Positions 15,018 through 23,855 of a stretch of 44,786 bases of DNA are shown here, piece by piece. The position numbers were made by a program, and so were the translations under genes. The notes beneath the pieces are model-generated. The model saw only the letters and a list, made by a program, of their open reading frames with translations. It made no database searches and was not told where the DNA came from. Each line of letters opens with the position of its first letter. The stretch's first letter is position 1. This DNA is from Solirubrobacterales bacterium (GTDB lineage Bacteria; Actinomycetota; Thermoleophilia; Solirubrobacterales; Solirubrobacteraceae). The stretch covers positions 17,792 to 62,577 of the forward strand of contig PKXY01000032.1 of assembly GCA_003132505.1 (NCBI GenBank), in the 5' to 3' direction.

Positions 15018-16558
15018 CAGTCGTCGCCCGGAACGAGATGCACGCGACTGGCGATAAGCGACACTCGCGGGAAGCGTCTCGGCGCGATCAGGTCGCATAG
15101 CAGCGACGCGAAAAGCGCCAGGCAGGCGAGCGCGATCAGCGCCCGTAGCGTCAGGAATGGCACACCGGTCGGCAGCTGCGTTAGGCCGACGGCGATTAAC
15201 GCCGCCGCGAGGCACTTCGCGACGAGGCTCAGGGGGGGGCGCGCCAGGGGTTGCACAGCGCCTGCTGCACGCGCGAGCAGCGCATGCAGCAGCGCGAAGC
15301 CCAGGAGAGTCGCGAGCGCCGCGCCGTTGAGCTTTAGAGCCGACACTAGTGCCACGGTGAGCGCAACAGTAAGCCCCGACGCGACCACTGTCCGCGATGC
15401 TATCGACCGCGTCGCTCCGGCTACCAGCAGCACCCGTGTCGCCGCGAGCCCCCCGGCGATCGGCAGGGAACTCACGCTCAACAGCGCCACGACGAGCAGC
15501 AGGCCGCCCGGGTGGTATCGGGGCGGCACCCAGGCTGCAAGCGCGAAGGGAGTACCTGCGCTGATCCCGATCATGGTCGGGATCAGCAGCGCGTAGATCG
15601 CGTTGCGGCTCTGACTCATGACTGCGCTGCGCGCGCCGCGCGACAGCGCGAACATCCGCGGCCACCAGCTGCTGTCAAGCACCGCCAGCAGGATGACGGG
15701 GATCGCGCCGATGTTATAAGCCACCGAGTAGCGAGCGACCGCGGTCGAGCCGAGCCCGTGCTGGATGATCAGACGATCGGCTGAGTCCAGCGCGAGGCCT
15801 GCGACAGCTGCCGGGGCCAACACGCTCGCGAACGCCAGCCCGCGGCGCACCATCGTCAGGTCGGCTCGGCGGATCCGCAACGGGCGCGTAACGAGCAGCG
15901 CGACGAGCACCGCTGCTACCTGAGCCAGCAGCTCGCCCAGGATAAACTCGCTCGCCGTGCGGCGCACCAGCACGATCAGGGCCAAGCTGAGCAGAGCCGC
16001 GCCAACCGATTGCAACAGGCTGACCGCCGCGAACGCGCGCAGCCGGTCGCGGCTGCGAATCCAGCCAAGGGCGGCGTTGCTGATCGCCGTCATGGCCGCC
16101 CACGCGACCGCGTACCGGACCGCGCCGTCGTATGGCTCGAGTCGCAGCAGCGATGACCACGCAGGGCCAGTCAGATCAGCTACGACGAACGTCGCGAGCG
16201 AAACGATGATCGCGAGCGTCACGAGTCGCCGCGCCTGGCGCGGACCGTCGTCTTGGTGCGCGTACTGACGTTGCACCGCCGCTTGCAGGCTCAAGCTGCC
16301 CACCGCGACGAGCACCTGCATCACCGCCGTGGCGGCCATGGTCCGCCCGTATGACTCCGAGCTCAGCAGTCGCGTCGCGACCGGGGTGATGAGCGCAGAA
16401 AAACCCAGCTGGAGACCCCAGAAGCCCACGTAGATCGAATCGCGTCCGAACAGCCCGCGCATCGCGGCCGAGGTCTCGCTGCCGGCGCGTCCATGCACAA
16501 ACCCTGTCGTGATCGCCGCCGGCTCGTCAGTCCGTGTTGTGGCGGCTTCCTCCTTCAC
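15017..16558 (-). CDS. Wzx-like polysaccharide flippase
   Basis: A 513-residue polytopic protein with about 12-14 hydrophobic spans and small charged loops, the layout of MATE/Wzx oligosaccharide exporters. An early segment, FWGLQLGFSALITPVATRLL, followed by SSESYGRTMAATAVMQVLV, resembles the GLY-type first helices of this group. It would flip a lipid-linked repeat unit across the membrane. The gene sits between the 895-residue membrane protein (7 bases upstream) and GT14 (overlapping), so the three form an operon. Length is usual for the family. Confidence 0.85.
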   Translation of the reverse strand: MKEEAATTRTDEPAAITTGFVHGRAGSETSAAMRGLFGRDSIYVGFWGLQLGFSALITPVATRLLSSESYGRTMAATAVMQVLVAVGSLSLQAAVQRQYAHQDDGPRQARRLVTLAIIVSLATFVVADLTGPAWSSLLRLEPYDGAVRYAVAWAAMTAISNAALGWIRSRDRLRAFAAVSLLQSVGAALLSLALIVLVRRTASEFILGELLAQVAAVLVALLVTRPLRIRRADLTMVRRGLAFASVLAPAAVAGLALDSADRLIIQHGLGSTAVARYSVAYNIGAIPVILLAVLDSSWWPRMFALSRGARSAVMSQSRNAIYALLIPTMIGISAGTPFALAAWVPPRYHPGGLLLVVALLSVSSLPIAGGLAATRVLLVAGATRSIASRTVVASGLTVALTVALVSALKLNGAALATLLGFALLHALLARAAGAVQPLARPPLSLVAKCLAAALIAVGLTQLPTGVPFLTLRALIALACLALFASLLCDLIAPRRFPRVSLIASRVHLVPGDD

Positions 16559-16565
16559 GCGGGCC

Positions 16566-19253
16566 TCACTGGTGAGGCCCGCGATGGTGCGCGTGCCGCC
16601 TGCGAGCGCGATGGTGCCGATACGCGGGGCGCAGCTTGAAGAGATAGGTGCTGTCAGACGAGTAGTCGACCTTCCAGAATCGACTTTGGAGCATCAGGTG
16701 GAGCCACGCAGTCTCATTCGCGTAGCTCATTAGGCCGTAGTCGACTGCGTACACGCGTGAGGTTGGCGACCAAGCCGCGTACACAGCCACCGACCGACCT
16801 CCGGGGCCGTCATTTGTGTACGGCTCGAGGCCGCGCGCGAGCACGTTCACGTCCTTCGGTGTCGGCCGACGGTCGAGTTCGTTGCCGGTCAGGACCTTCT
16901 GCCAGGAAATGAACCGGTACGGGGTCGGGGAGGTCGCGACCGTGCTTGGCAGTTCATTGAAACCAAGGACCACATCGAAGGAGCCGGGAGGAGCTTGGGC
17001 CTCGAAGCGGCGCAGCGCCGTCAGATCGGCCGGGCGAATTACCGTGAATCCGTCGAGCGAAAACGTCGCAGCGGAGAACGTCGCGAGCAGGACGACGGTG
17101 ACGAGAGCGAAAGCGCCGAGCACCCAGCGGCCGGGACGGGCATTGGGCGCGTGGGCTGCGAGCACGGCGAGCCACGGGATCCCGAATAGGATCGCGCGGT
17201 AAATGCCTTCGTTGTTGTAGGGGTTGACGGCGGTGAACACGAGTCCGATCGCGGGGCAGAGGACACACGCCCAGGCCCAGCGCTCACGTCGGTGTCTGGC
17301 CCAGCCGATCGTCGCGAGCGCGATCAGTACGAGCCCGCCCAAGACGAGCGCATCGAAGCTGATGATCGTGATCATCTTCCGCGCGAGCGTCGGCGCCGTG
17401 TCAAGTGCCGGTGGTCTGAAATTCGAAGCCTGCAATAGGCTCGACAGCGAGAAGTAGGGTGCGATCACCGACTGGTGCAGCAGCGCCCACGTTGTCGCCG
17501 GGATGAGCATCGCCGCCGCCGCCCAGCGGGGGCGCCCGCAACGCAACAGCGCCAGCAGGATGAGCGCGCCGCCGACGATGAACGGGCTGATCTCGTGGGT
17601 CACGGCGAGCGCACAGCCCGCCAGGACCAGCAACGCGTCCCGCATCCAGCGCTCGACGGCGACCGAGCTCTCGTCGAGGACCAGCGCAAACACCCCAATT
17701 GCAAGCACGATCCCAAGCGATTGCGGCGAGAAGTAGTTCTCTTCGACCGTGTTGGCGAGCACGGCGAGCGTCACCGCCGCCCAGATGCGAAAGCGCGAGT
17801 CGATCAGCGACCCGAACAGCCAGCGCAGCTCCGCCAAGCCGACTAGCCCGACGATGCATGGCCAGAACGTGGCGATCCCCACGGAGTCCCGGATGCTGCC
17901 GAGATCGCACAGCCAGGCGATCGCCGAGAAGAAGCCCGAGTACGTGTCGTAGATGCCGGTGCTCGCGTTGAGGCTGTGTTGGTGCAGGATCGTCTGCACC
18001 AACTCGATGTGCTTGGCGGCCGTTTGGATCTCTGGCATCCCGTATGCCAGCGCCGGCGTGAGCGTAAGCGCCAACATGAGCGAGACGACCGCGCAGATCG
18101 CAACCGGTTCGCGCGCTTTGCGCGCGAACGCGATCGCTGCCACGAGCAGCAACACCCCCACGTACCAGAGCGGCATGATCTTGGACAGGAAGCCGTCGTT
18201 GCCTGGAACGACGTGCCCAATGCGCACAGCAGCAGCGAGCCACAGCGCCGTCCCTGCGAGCACACAAGTAGTGGCCGCGGACGGCGCGTTGCGCAACGCG
18301 CCAACCAGCGATGGCCGAGCTCGACGGGGGGGGGCTGGGGGACTATCGACGAGTTGATGCGGCACCTCGACGAAACCGTTGCGGTCGGGCATACCCGTGG
18401 TGGCCGGGAACGGCTCGTTGCGCAGCGCGCCAACCAGCGATGGCCGAGCTCGACGGGGCGGGTCGGCGGGACTAGCCACGACTTGATCCGGCACCTCGAC
18501 GAGACCAGTGCGGTCGAGCACACCCGTGGTGGCCCCGGACCGCTCGTTGCGCAACGCGCCAACCAGCGATGGCCGAGCTCGACGGGGCTGGTCGGCGGGA
18601 CTAGCCACGACTTGATCCGGCACCTCGACGAACCCGGTGCGGGCGTTCGTTGCGAGCACATACGCGGTGGCCGGGGAGGGCTCGTTGCCCAACGTGCCAT
18701 CCAACGCTAGGCGAGCTCGACGGGGCGGGTCTGCGGGACGATCGACGAGTTGATGCGGCAGCTCGACGAGACCGGTGCGATCGTCCGTTGCCGCGGTGTA
18801 CTCGCGGCGTTCGCCGCGCTGACCGGTGCGGTCGTTCATCGGCGCCATGTGCTCGCGGCGTTCGCTGCGCCGATCGCGGTGCATCTGAAGAAGCCCGGCC
18901 GCGTGGAGCATCGCGGCCACACCGCCGAGCGCGCACGCTGCGAGCACGGGATGCCAGAGCGGAACGAGCACCATGAGCGTTCCGCCGAGCGTCAATGCAG
19001 AGAATCCGAGCAGGCAGGCGAAGCCGATGCGCGCCGCGATCCCCGGACCACGGGCTAGTTGCAACGGGGCAGCCCCCACGCCGAAGCAGACGCAGCCAAG
19101 CAACCCGGCTACGCGCAGCGCCGACACCTCGCACAGGTAGCCGACGCCAAGGCCGGCCAACGAGAGGGCGAACAGCCCGGCTAGGAGACTGCGAGCCGCT
19201 GCTTGGCCGTCAGGTGCGAGGGCGGCCGCTTCTGTGCTCGACCTAGCTGACAT
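16566..19253 (-). CDS. large polytopic membrane protein (GT-C or polymerase-like) with tandem-repeat loop
   Basis: An 895-residue protein: about four N-terminal spans (to residue 120), a hydrophilic Arg/Pro-rich repeat region (about 145-321), roughly nine further spans, and a 180-residue C-terminal soluble domain. NTVEENYFSPQSLG and AVTHEISPFIVGG lie at span edges, and the C-terminus contains GFNELPSTVATSPTPYRFIS. The general plan fits GT-C mannosyltransferases or Wzy-type polymerases, and an operon with Wzx supports that. No catalytic motif can be named with confidence. ATG 19253 lacks a clear ribosome site. The repeat insert and a nine-G tract at 18326-18334 are unusual. Confidence 0.75.
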   Translation of the reverse strand: MSARSSTEAAALAPDGQAAARSLLAGLFALSLAGLGVGYLCEVSALRVAGLLGCVCFGVGAAPLQLARGPGIAARIGFACLLGFSALTLGGTLMVLVPLWHPVLAACALGGVAAMLHAAGLLQMHRDRRSERREHMAPMNDRTGQRGERREYTAATDDRTGLVELPHQLVDRPADPPRRARLALDGTLGNEPSPATAYVLATNARTGFVEVPDQVVASPADQPRRARPSLVGALRNERSGATTGVLDRTGLVEVPDQVVASPADPPRRARPSLVGALRNEPFPATTGMPDRNGFVEVPHQLVDSPPAPPRRARPSLVGALRNAPSAATTCVLAGTALWLAAAVRIGHVVPGNDGFLSKIMPLWYVGVLLLVAAIAFARKAREPVAICAVVSLMLALTLTPALAYGMPEIQTAAKHIELVQTILHQHSLNASTGIYDTYSGFFSAIAWLCDLGSIRDSVGIATFWPCIVGLVGLAELRWLFGSLIDSRFRIWAAVTLAVLANTVEENYFSPQSLGIVLAIGVFALVLDESSVAVERWMRDALLVLAGCALAVTHEISPFIVGGALILLALLRCGRPRWAAAAMLIPATTWALLHQSVIAPYFSLSSLLQASNFRPPALDTAPTLARKMITIISFDALVLGGLVLIALATIGWARHRRERWAWACVLCPAIGLVFTAVNPYNNEGIYRAILFGIPWLAVLAAHAPNARPGRWVLGAFALVTVVLLATFSAATFSLDGFTVIRPADLTALRRFEAQAPPGSFDVVLGFNELPSTVATSPTPYRFISWQKVLTGNELDRRPTPKDVNVLARGLEPYTNDGPGGRSVAVYAAWSPTSRVYAVDYGLMSYANETAWLHLMLQSRFWKVDYSSDSTYLFKLRPAYRHHRARRRHAHHRGPHQ
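18289..18820 (-). repeat. 129-bp in-frame tandem repeat within membrane protein gene
   Basis: Units start at 18289 (129 bp), 18418 (129 bp), 18547 (138 bp) and 18685 (degenerate). They share TTGCGCAACGCGCCAACCAG followed by near-identical sequence. Each encodes 43-46 residues containing PRRARPSLVGALRNE and GxVEVPDQVVxSPA. All lengths are multiples of three. The near-identity of the first three indicates recent expansion or homogenisation. Confidence 0.9.
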
Positions 19254-19547
19254 GCTGACATGTTGTCTTACGGCCGATTCCTGGCGCGCTTGGGCGCGCG
19301 CCCGGGGTCCATTCAGGAACGATCCACGGCCACCGCGGGCCTACCATCGCCGGATATCGGCTGCACCGCAAGGCATGTCCTCGCGCCCGGCGGCGACTTT
19401 GAGGCTGATCTGGAGCGGGCGGCTATCGAACACTTACTGAGCTCAGCCCCCCGCGTTAGGCGAGGACGCCGCGTGCTCCTGATTCTAGTGGCGAGCGCTC
19501 GCTGCGCGCGGAAGATACGTAAGACCGATCGACGCTAGGATGGCGGC

Positions 19548-20978
19548 GTGCGGGTACAGGGGGGCGTGGGGACAGCGCGTGGCGACATGGACGGTACGGT
19601 CCTTCGCGACCTATCGCATGTCGCCGCCACCGACACGACGCGACTCCCTCCCGTGACCGCGCTGAGCGACGATCTAGCGCTTACGGGACTGCTGCCGGTG
19701 AAGGTCGTGCCCGTCGACATCGAGCAGCTGCCGAGCGAGATCTCCGCCGTCCACGCGGGCGGTGGGCTTTACCGTGGTCTATGGATGCTCGTGCGCCGCG
19801 GCGGCGAGCCGGTACGGCTGGTGTCTGTGCCGCTGTCGGGGGAGTCGATCAGCCGTGCCGAGATCGAGCGCCACCTGGCCGATCCCGAACTGTGGGGCGG
19901 TGCGCCGGATCGCTTTGCGCTGGGGGCGGCGCCGGTGCGGATCTCGGTCGTTGTCTGCTCGACGCTCGACCGCGAAGACTACTTGGCCGAAGCACTTGCG
20001 TCGATCACGGCGCTCACCTATCCGGACTTCGAGGTTCTGGTTGTCGACAACAGTCCGGACGCTCGCGCTGCGCGGCTCCCGTGGCTTGAACGACTCGATC
20101 GCGTGCGCGTGCTGCGGGAGCCTCGCCCGGGCCTGTCGGCGGCTCGCAATTGCGGGCTGCGGGCGGCGAGCGGCACACTGATCGCGTTCACCGACGACGA
20201 TGTGGTGGTCGACGACGGCTGGCTCCACGCGCTCGCCCGTCGCTTCGACAAGCATCCCGAAGACGCCTGCGTCGCTGGCCTGATCCTGCCGAAGGACGTC
20301 GAGACGCCGGCTCAGGCGATGTTCGAGCGCTACTACGACGGGATGAGCCCGCGAGCTCTGAGCGCCGCGTCCTACCGCCTCGAGTGCTTTCCGCGAACAC
20401 GAGCGCTGAGTAAGGCTACAGTCAGGGAGACGGACGACGACGGCCACGTCGTCGCGCGATTCTCGGTCTACGGGGTCGGGAAGTTCGGCGCTGGCGCGAA
20501 CATGGCGTTTCGCACGTCGGTGCTGCGTGACAACGGCGGCTTCAACGTCACGCTTGGGGCCGGAACACCGACCGCCGGCGGCGAGGACATCGGCGTGTTC
20601 GCGCGGCTCGCGTGGCGCGGATACGGCATGGCGTTCGAGCCGGCAGCGCTCGTCTTTCACCGCCACCGCGAGGACGATCGCTCGCTACGCCGTCAGATCG
20701 AGGCGTACGGCCTCGGCTTTGTCGCGATGCTGCTGGCCCTGGTAGCAGAGGATCGACGCCACCTTGGTGCGCTGCTTGCTACAACGCCGACGGCAGCCCG
20801 GGCCATCGTGGGATCGTTCACGAGGAAGCTGCGCATCCGCGACGGCGGTGCGGAGAGCAGCGAGGCCACCGTGTCCGAGCTCGCGCGGATCGAGCTGCGC
20901 GGCATGGCGAAAGGACCGGCCGCCTATCTCCGCAGCCGCCGGAGCGCTCGCCGCCTCGACGCGCGCGCCGCGCCGTGA
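19548..20978 (+). CDS. glycosyltransferase family 2
   Basis: A 476-residue protein from GTG 19548, preceded by AGGA at good spacing; ATG 19587 is a weaker alternative. Residues 1-125 form an N-terminal extension not typical of a bare GT2. The catalytic GT-A domain begins RISVVVCSTLDREDYLAEAL and has VLVVDNSPD, GLSAARNCGL, the metal-binding FTDDDVVVD near residue 214, and GGEDIGVFARL near 345. Inverting sugar transfer on the cytoplasmic side is expected. It is divergently oriented from the flippase operon across a 294-base gap with no other gene seen. Confidence 0.9.
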   Translation: MRVQGGVGTARGDMDGTVLRDLSHVAATDTTRLPPVTALSDDLALTGLLPVKVVPVDIEQLPSEISAVHAGGGLYRGLWMLVRRGGEPVRLVSVPLSGESISRAEIERHLADPELWGGAPDRFALGAAPVRISVVVCSTLDREDYLAEALASITALTYPDFEVLVVDNSPDARAARLPWLERLDRVRVLREPRPGLSAARNCGLRAASGTLIAFTDDDVVVDDGWLHALARRFDKHPEDACVAGLILPKDVETPAQAMFERYYDGMSPRALSAASYRLECFPRTRALSKATVRETDDDGHVVARFSVYGVGKFGAGANMAFRTSVLRDNGGFNVTLGAGTPTAGGEDIGVFARLAWRGYGMAFEPAALVFHRHREDDRSLRRQIEAYGLGFVAMLLALVAEDRRHLGALLATTPTAARAIVGSFTRKLRIRDGGAESSEATVSELARIELRGMAKGPAAYLRSRRSARRLDARAAP

Positions 20979-21145
20979 TCGGCCAGATTCTCACCGCTGC
21001 GTGCTAGCTCCCGCGGAGCCACAGCAGCGGCGCCGACCGCTCAAGCGTCCATCCTCATCTAGGCAGCCACCGGGTGGCCTAAGGCAAACGTCGAGACAGC
21101 TGGCATCCCGTCGCCGCACAGCGGTGCCTCGTCGATGGTCCTGGT

Positions 21146-22387
21146 GTGTCGCCGCTCAGGAATCTCGTCGCGCTCATCGCCGTTCTCGCGGCACCGGTGA
21201 CGCTGCCAGCGGCGGCGCAGGCACTACCAGCTGACTTTCAAGGTGCTCTAGCGGGCACCGCCCGCGCAGCTTCGGCCAAGCACGCGACTGCGCCGCGGGC
21301 AATCCAGACGACCATCCTGCGAAAGCACGTCAAGGTTTCTGGCGTCTATGCGGTGCGGGTTGCGGTCACCGCCCGAAGAAGCGTTGTCGTGGACGTCGTG
21401 ATCGGCAGGGTTTCGCGTCGTGCGGTAACGAGCCGCGAGCAGCACCGCGCCATCATCACGCAGCTCGTCACGGTGCGCGGGAACGTGCTGACGATTCGCG
21501 CGAGCTCGGCGCGCGGAAAGCCGACGGTGACGGCACGAGCGAGAAGGGTCGGCTCGAGCGTCACGGGTGGATCCGATAGGAGCGATGGATCTACCGCCGG
21601 CGCTACCGGAGCGGCATCCGCGTCGCCCGGTACCACCGCAGCGGCGAGCACGCCGGTGTGGCCCGGCACCACTATGTCCGCCGGCACCAGCGGCGCGACA
21701 TCCGGCCCCCCGGGTGATCCCAGCAGCTGGCACCCGATCTTCGACGATGAGTTCGACAGCTTGAACGCGTCGGATTGGTCGACCTCGCGCGAGGACTCCG
21801 GCACCATTTCGCCGGGCTTCAACAGCACCGAGGAGGAATGCTTCGATCCGGCGCAGGCCACCGTCGGGGGCGGCGAAGCCGACCTCAACCTCGTCGCGGA
21901 ACCCGAGACCTGCAGTGGAGCTACGCAGCCTTACGCCGGCTCGATCCTCGACACCAGCGGGAAGTGGTACTTCACCTACGGCTATATGGAGGCCCGTATC
22001 TGGCTACCCACGAGTGACGGCCAGATCGCCGACTGGCCCGCCTTCTGGGCGGTCGGCAACGACTGGCCGGTCGATGGCGAGCTAGACGTGATGGAAGGCC
22101 TCGGTGGCGCTGCCTGCTGGCACTTCCACTACGGCAGCCCGAGCGATCCCCAACAGCAAGGAGGCTGCGCCTCCGGTGATTACCCCGGCGGCTGGCACAC
22201 CTTCGGCGCCGACTGGGAGCCGGGCAGCGTGACCTGGTACTACGACGGCCAGGACGTCGGCAATATCACCACCGGAGTCACGAGCTCGCCGATGGCGATC
22301 ATCCTCGACCTCGCGATTGAGCCCGGCGACCCTGTCCAGGTGCCCGCAACAATGCGCGTCGCCTACGTCCGCGCCTGGCAGCACTAA
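21146..22387 (+). CDS. exported GH16 endo-beta-glucanase-like enzyme
   Basis: A 413-residue protein from GTG 21146. A signal peptide (NLVALIAVLAAPVTLPAAAQA) is followed by a beta-rich domain (about 50-135, VYAVRVAVTA...VTVRGNVLTIRAS), a Ser/Thr/Gly-rich linker (about 140-195) and a GH16 domain starting HPIFDDEFDSL. The catalytic EXDXXE signature is intact: E312, D314 and E317 in GELDVMEGL. GH16 enzymes cut beta-1,3/1,4-glucans or galactans. In a glycan locus it may trim the organism's own polysaccharide or digest external glucan. A second gene with the same order of domains begins near 44288. Confidence 0.88.
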   Translation: MSPLRNLVALIAVLAAPVTLPAAAQALPADFQGALAGTARAASAKHATAPRAIQTTILRKHVKVSGVYAVRVAVTARRSVVVDVVIGRVSRRAVTSREQHRAIITQLVTVRGNVLTIRASSARGKPTVTARARRVGSSVTGGSDRSDGSTAGATGAASASPGTTAAASTPVWPGTTMSAGTSGATSGPPGDPSSWHPIFDDEFDSLNASDWSTSREDSGTISPGFNSTEEECFDPAQATVGGGEADLNLVAEPETCSGATQPYAGSILDTSGKWYFTYGYMEARIWLPTSDGQIADWPAFWAVGNDWPVDGELDVMEGLGGAACWHFHYGSPSDPQQQGGCASGDYPGGWHTFGADWEPGSVTWYYDGQDVGNITTGVTSSPMAIILDLAIEPGDPVQVPATMRVAYVRAWQH

Positions 22388-22607
22388 CGCCGTAGCCCCG
22401 GGCTAGCTCGACCGCGAGCAAAGCGCCTGTCTCGAGGGAACGGCGCCCGGGATCCTCATATCTGGGCGAGCCGCGGTAGGTGCCGCAAGGGGAAACTGAG
22501 GCTGTCCGAAGCATTGCTTCTTATAATGTGGCGCCGATGACCGACCGCCGACGGCAACGGTGGCGCGGCGTGGGCGGTGCCCAGTACGGGGACTGTGGCG
22601 CACGCGT

Positions 22608-23855
22608 ATGACGGTCGGGTGCACGATCGTCGCGCGTAATTACCTGCCCTACGCGCACGTCCTTGCGGACTCCTGGCGGCGGCATCACCGCGGCCTGCCC
22701 CTCTACGTGCTCGTGATCGACGCCGAGGACGGCGATGTCACCGAGGCGGATGGCCTGGAGGTGCTCGCGCCCAGTGTCTTGGGCTTGCCCGACCGGGAGC
22801 TCGCGCGGATGGGCGCCATCTATAACGCACCGGAGCTCACGACCGCGCTCAAGGCGCACCTTCTGCGCCACCTCCTCGAGGACGGCGCCGACGTCGTGAT
22901 CTTCGTGGACTCCGACGTCGACCTGCACACCGAGCTGACCGTCGTTGTCCCGCTCGCCGAGCAGCGAGGCATCGTGCTCTCGCCTTGCCTCCTGCAGCCA
23001 CTCCCGATCGACGGCCTCAGCCCGAGCGAAACCGACCTCGGGGTGACAGGGCTCTACAGTTCCGGGCTCATTGCGGTGGGTCCCGCTGGCCGGCCGTTCC
23101 TCGACTGGTGGGCGGATCGCGTGCGCCGCGACTGCCTCTTCAGCGATAGCGGCGGGATGCACGCCGACCAGCGCTGGCTCGACTTCGTGCCGTCGTGCTT
23201 CGACCACGCGATCCTGCGCGACCCCGGCGTCAACGTGTCGCACTGGAACCTGCACGAGCGCAGGATCGGCCATCAGGACGGGAGGTACACCGTGAACGGC
23301 GGACCCCTGCGCGCCTTCCACTTTTCCGGATACGACCCGCGCGTACCAGGAGTCGTCTCGCCGGCGTCATGGCAACGGCCGGTGCGATTCGACGTCGCTC
23401 CGGGCTCGGCGCTCCAGCATCTTTGCCTCGACTACGGCGCCCGCCTCGCGCAGGCGGGGTACGCCGAAGCCCGCAGCACGTCGTATGGCTACGCGGCGAG
23501 CGCGGCCGGCACCACGCTTGGAACGTGGCAGCGCCGTGTCTACCGAGAACTCCTGATCGCTGCCGAAGCGCTCGGCGAAGACGTTCCCGACCCGTTCGAT
23601 GCCGCGCGATCGGACGAGTTTGAGCGGCTCATCGGCCGGCCCGGTGCGAGCCCGCTGCTGTCGGACATGGCGAAGGCGCGCCTGGCCGACCTGTCGATCG
23701 CGATCGCCATCGCCCAGGCGAGGTCGGGCGCTCCCGGCCGGCTGCTCCTGGCGACGCTCAAAGTGATTCGGCGTCTGCCCGGATACCGTCGCGGGTGGAT
23801 GCCGCACCCCCTTCCCAGCGACCGCATCGCACTCGAGTACGAGACAGCCGCATGA
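22608..23855 (+). CDS. GT8-like glycosyltransferase
   Basis: A 415-residue protein from ATG 22608; the open frame extends upstream without a start signal. The N-terminal domain begins GCTIVARNYLPYAHVLADSW and LPLYVLVIDAED, and carries the metal-binding DXD in VVIFVDSDVDLHTEL near residue 103. HADQRWLDFVPSCF and VNVSHWNLHERR are typical donor/acceptor segments of GT8-related enzymes. The C-terminal 130 residues are helical and of unknown role. The stop overlaps the epimerase start (ATGA), so the two are translated together, and the epimerase may supply its donor sugar. Confidence 0.8.
   Translation: MTVGCTIVARNYLPYAHVLADSWRRHHRGLPLYVLVIDAEDGDVTEADGLEVLAPSVLGLPDRELARMGAIYNAPELTTALKAHLLRHLLEDGADVVIFVDSDVDLHTELTVVVPLAEQRGIVLSPCLLQPLPIDGLSPSETDLGVTGLYSSGLIAVGPAGRPFLDWWADRVRRDCLFSDSGGMHADQRWLDFVPSCFDHAILRDPGVNVSHWNLHERRIGHQDGRYTVNGGPLRAFHFSGYDPRVPGVVSPASWQRPVRFDVAPGSALQHLCLDYGARLAQAGYAEARSTSYGYAASAAGTTLGTWQRRVYRELLIAAEALGEDVPDPFDAARSDEFERLIGRPGASPLLSDMAKARLADLSIAIAIAQARSGAPGRLLLATLKVIRRLPGYRRGWMPHPLPSDRIALEYETAA

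Noticed and set aside
15018-15665. Longer open frame extending the GT14 protein by 216 residues
   Set aside because: The extension is Arg/Ala-rich read-through in the wrong frame of the flippase gene; the GT14 fold begins at ATG 15017, coupled to the flippase stop.
18289-18820. Repeat array considered as a CRISPR-like element
   Set aside because: Units are 129-138 bp, contiguous without spacers, and in frame with the host gene.
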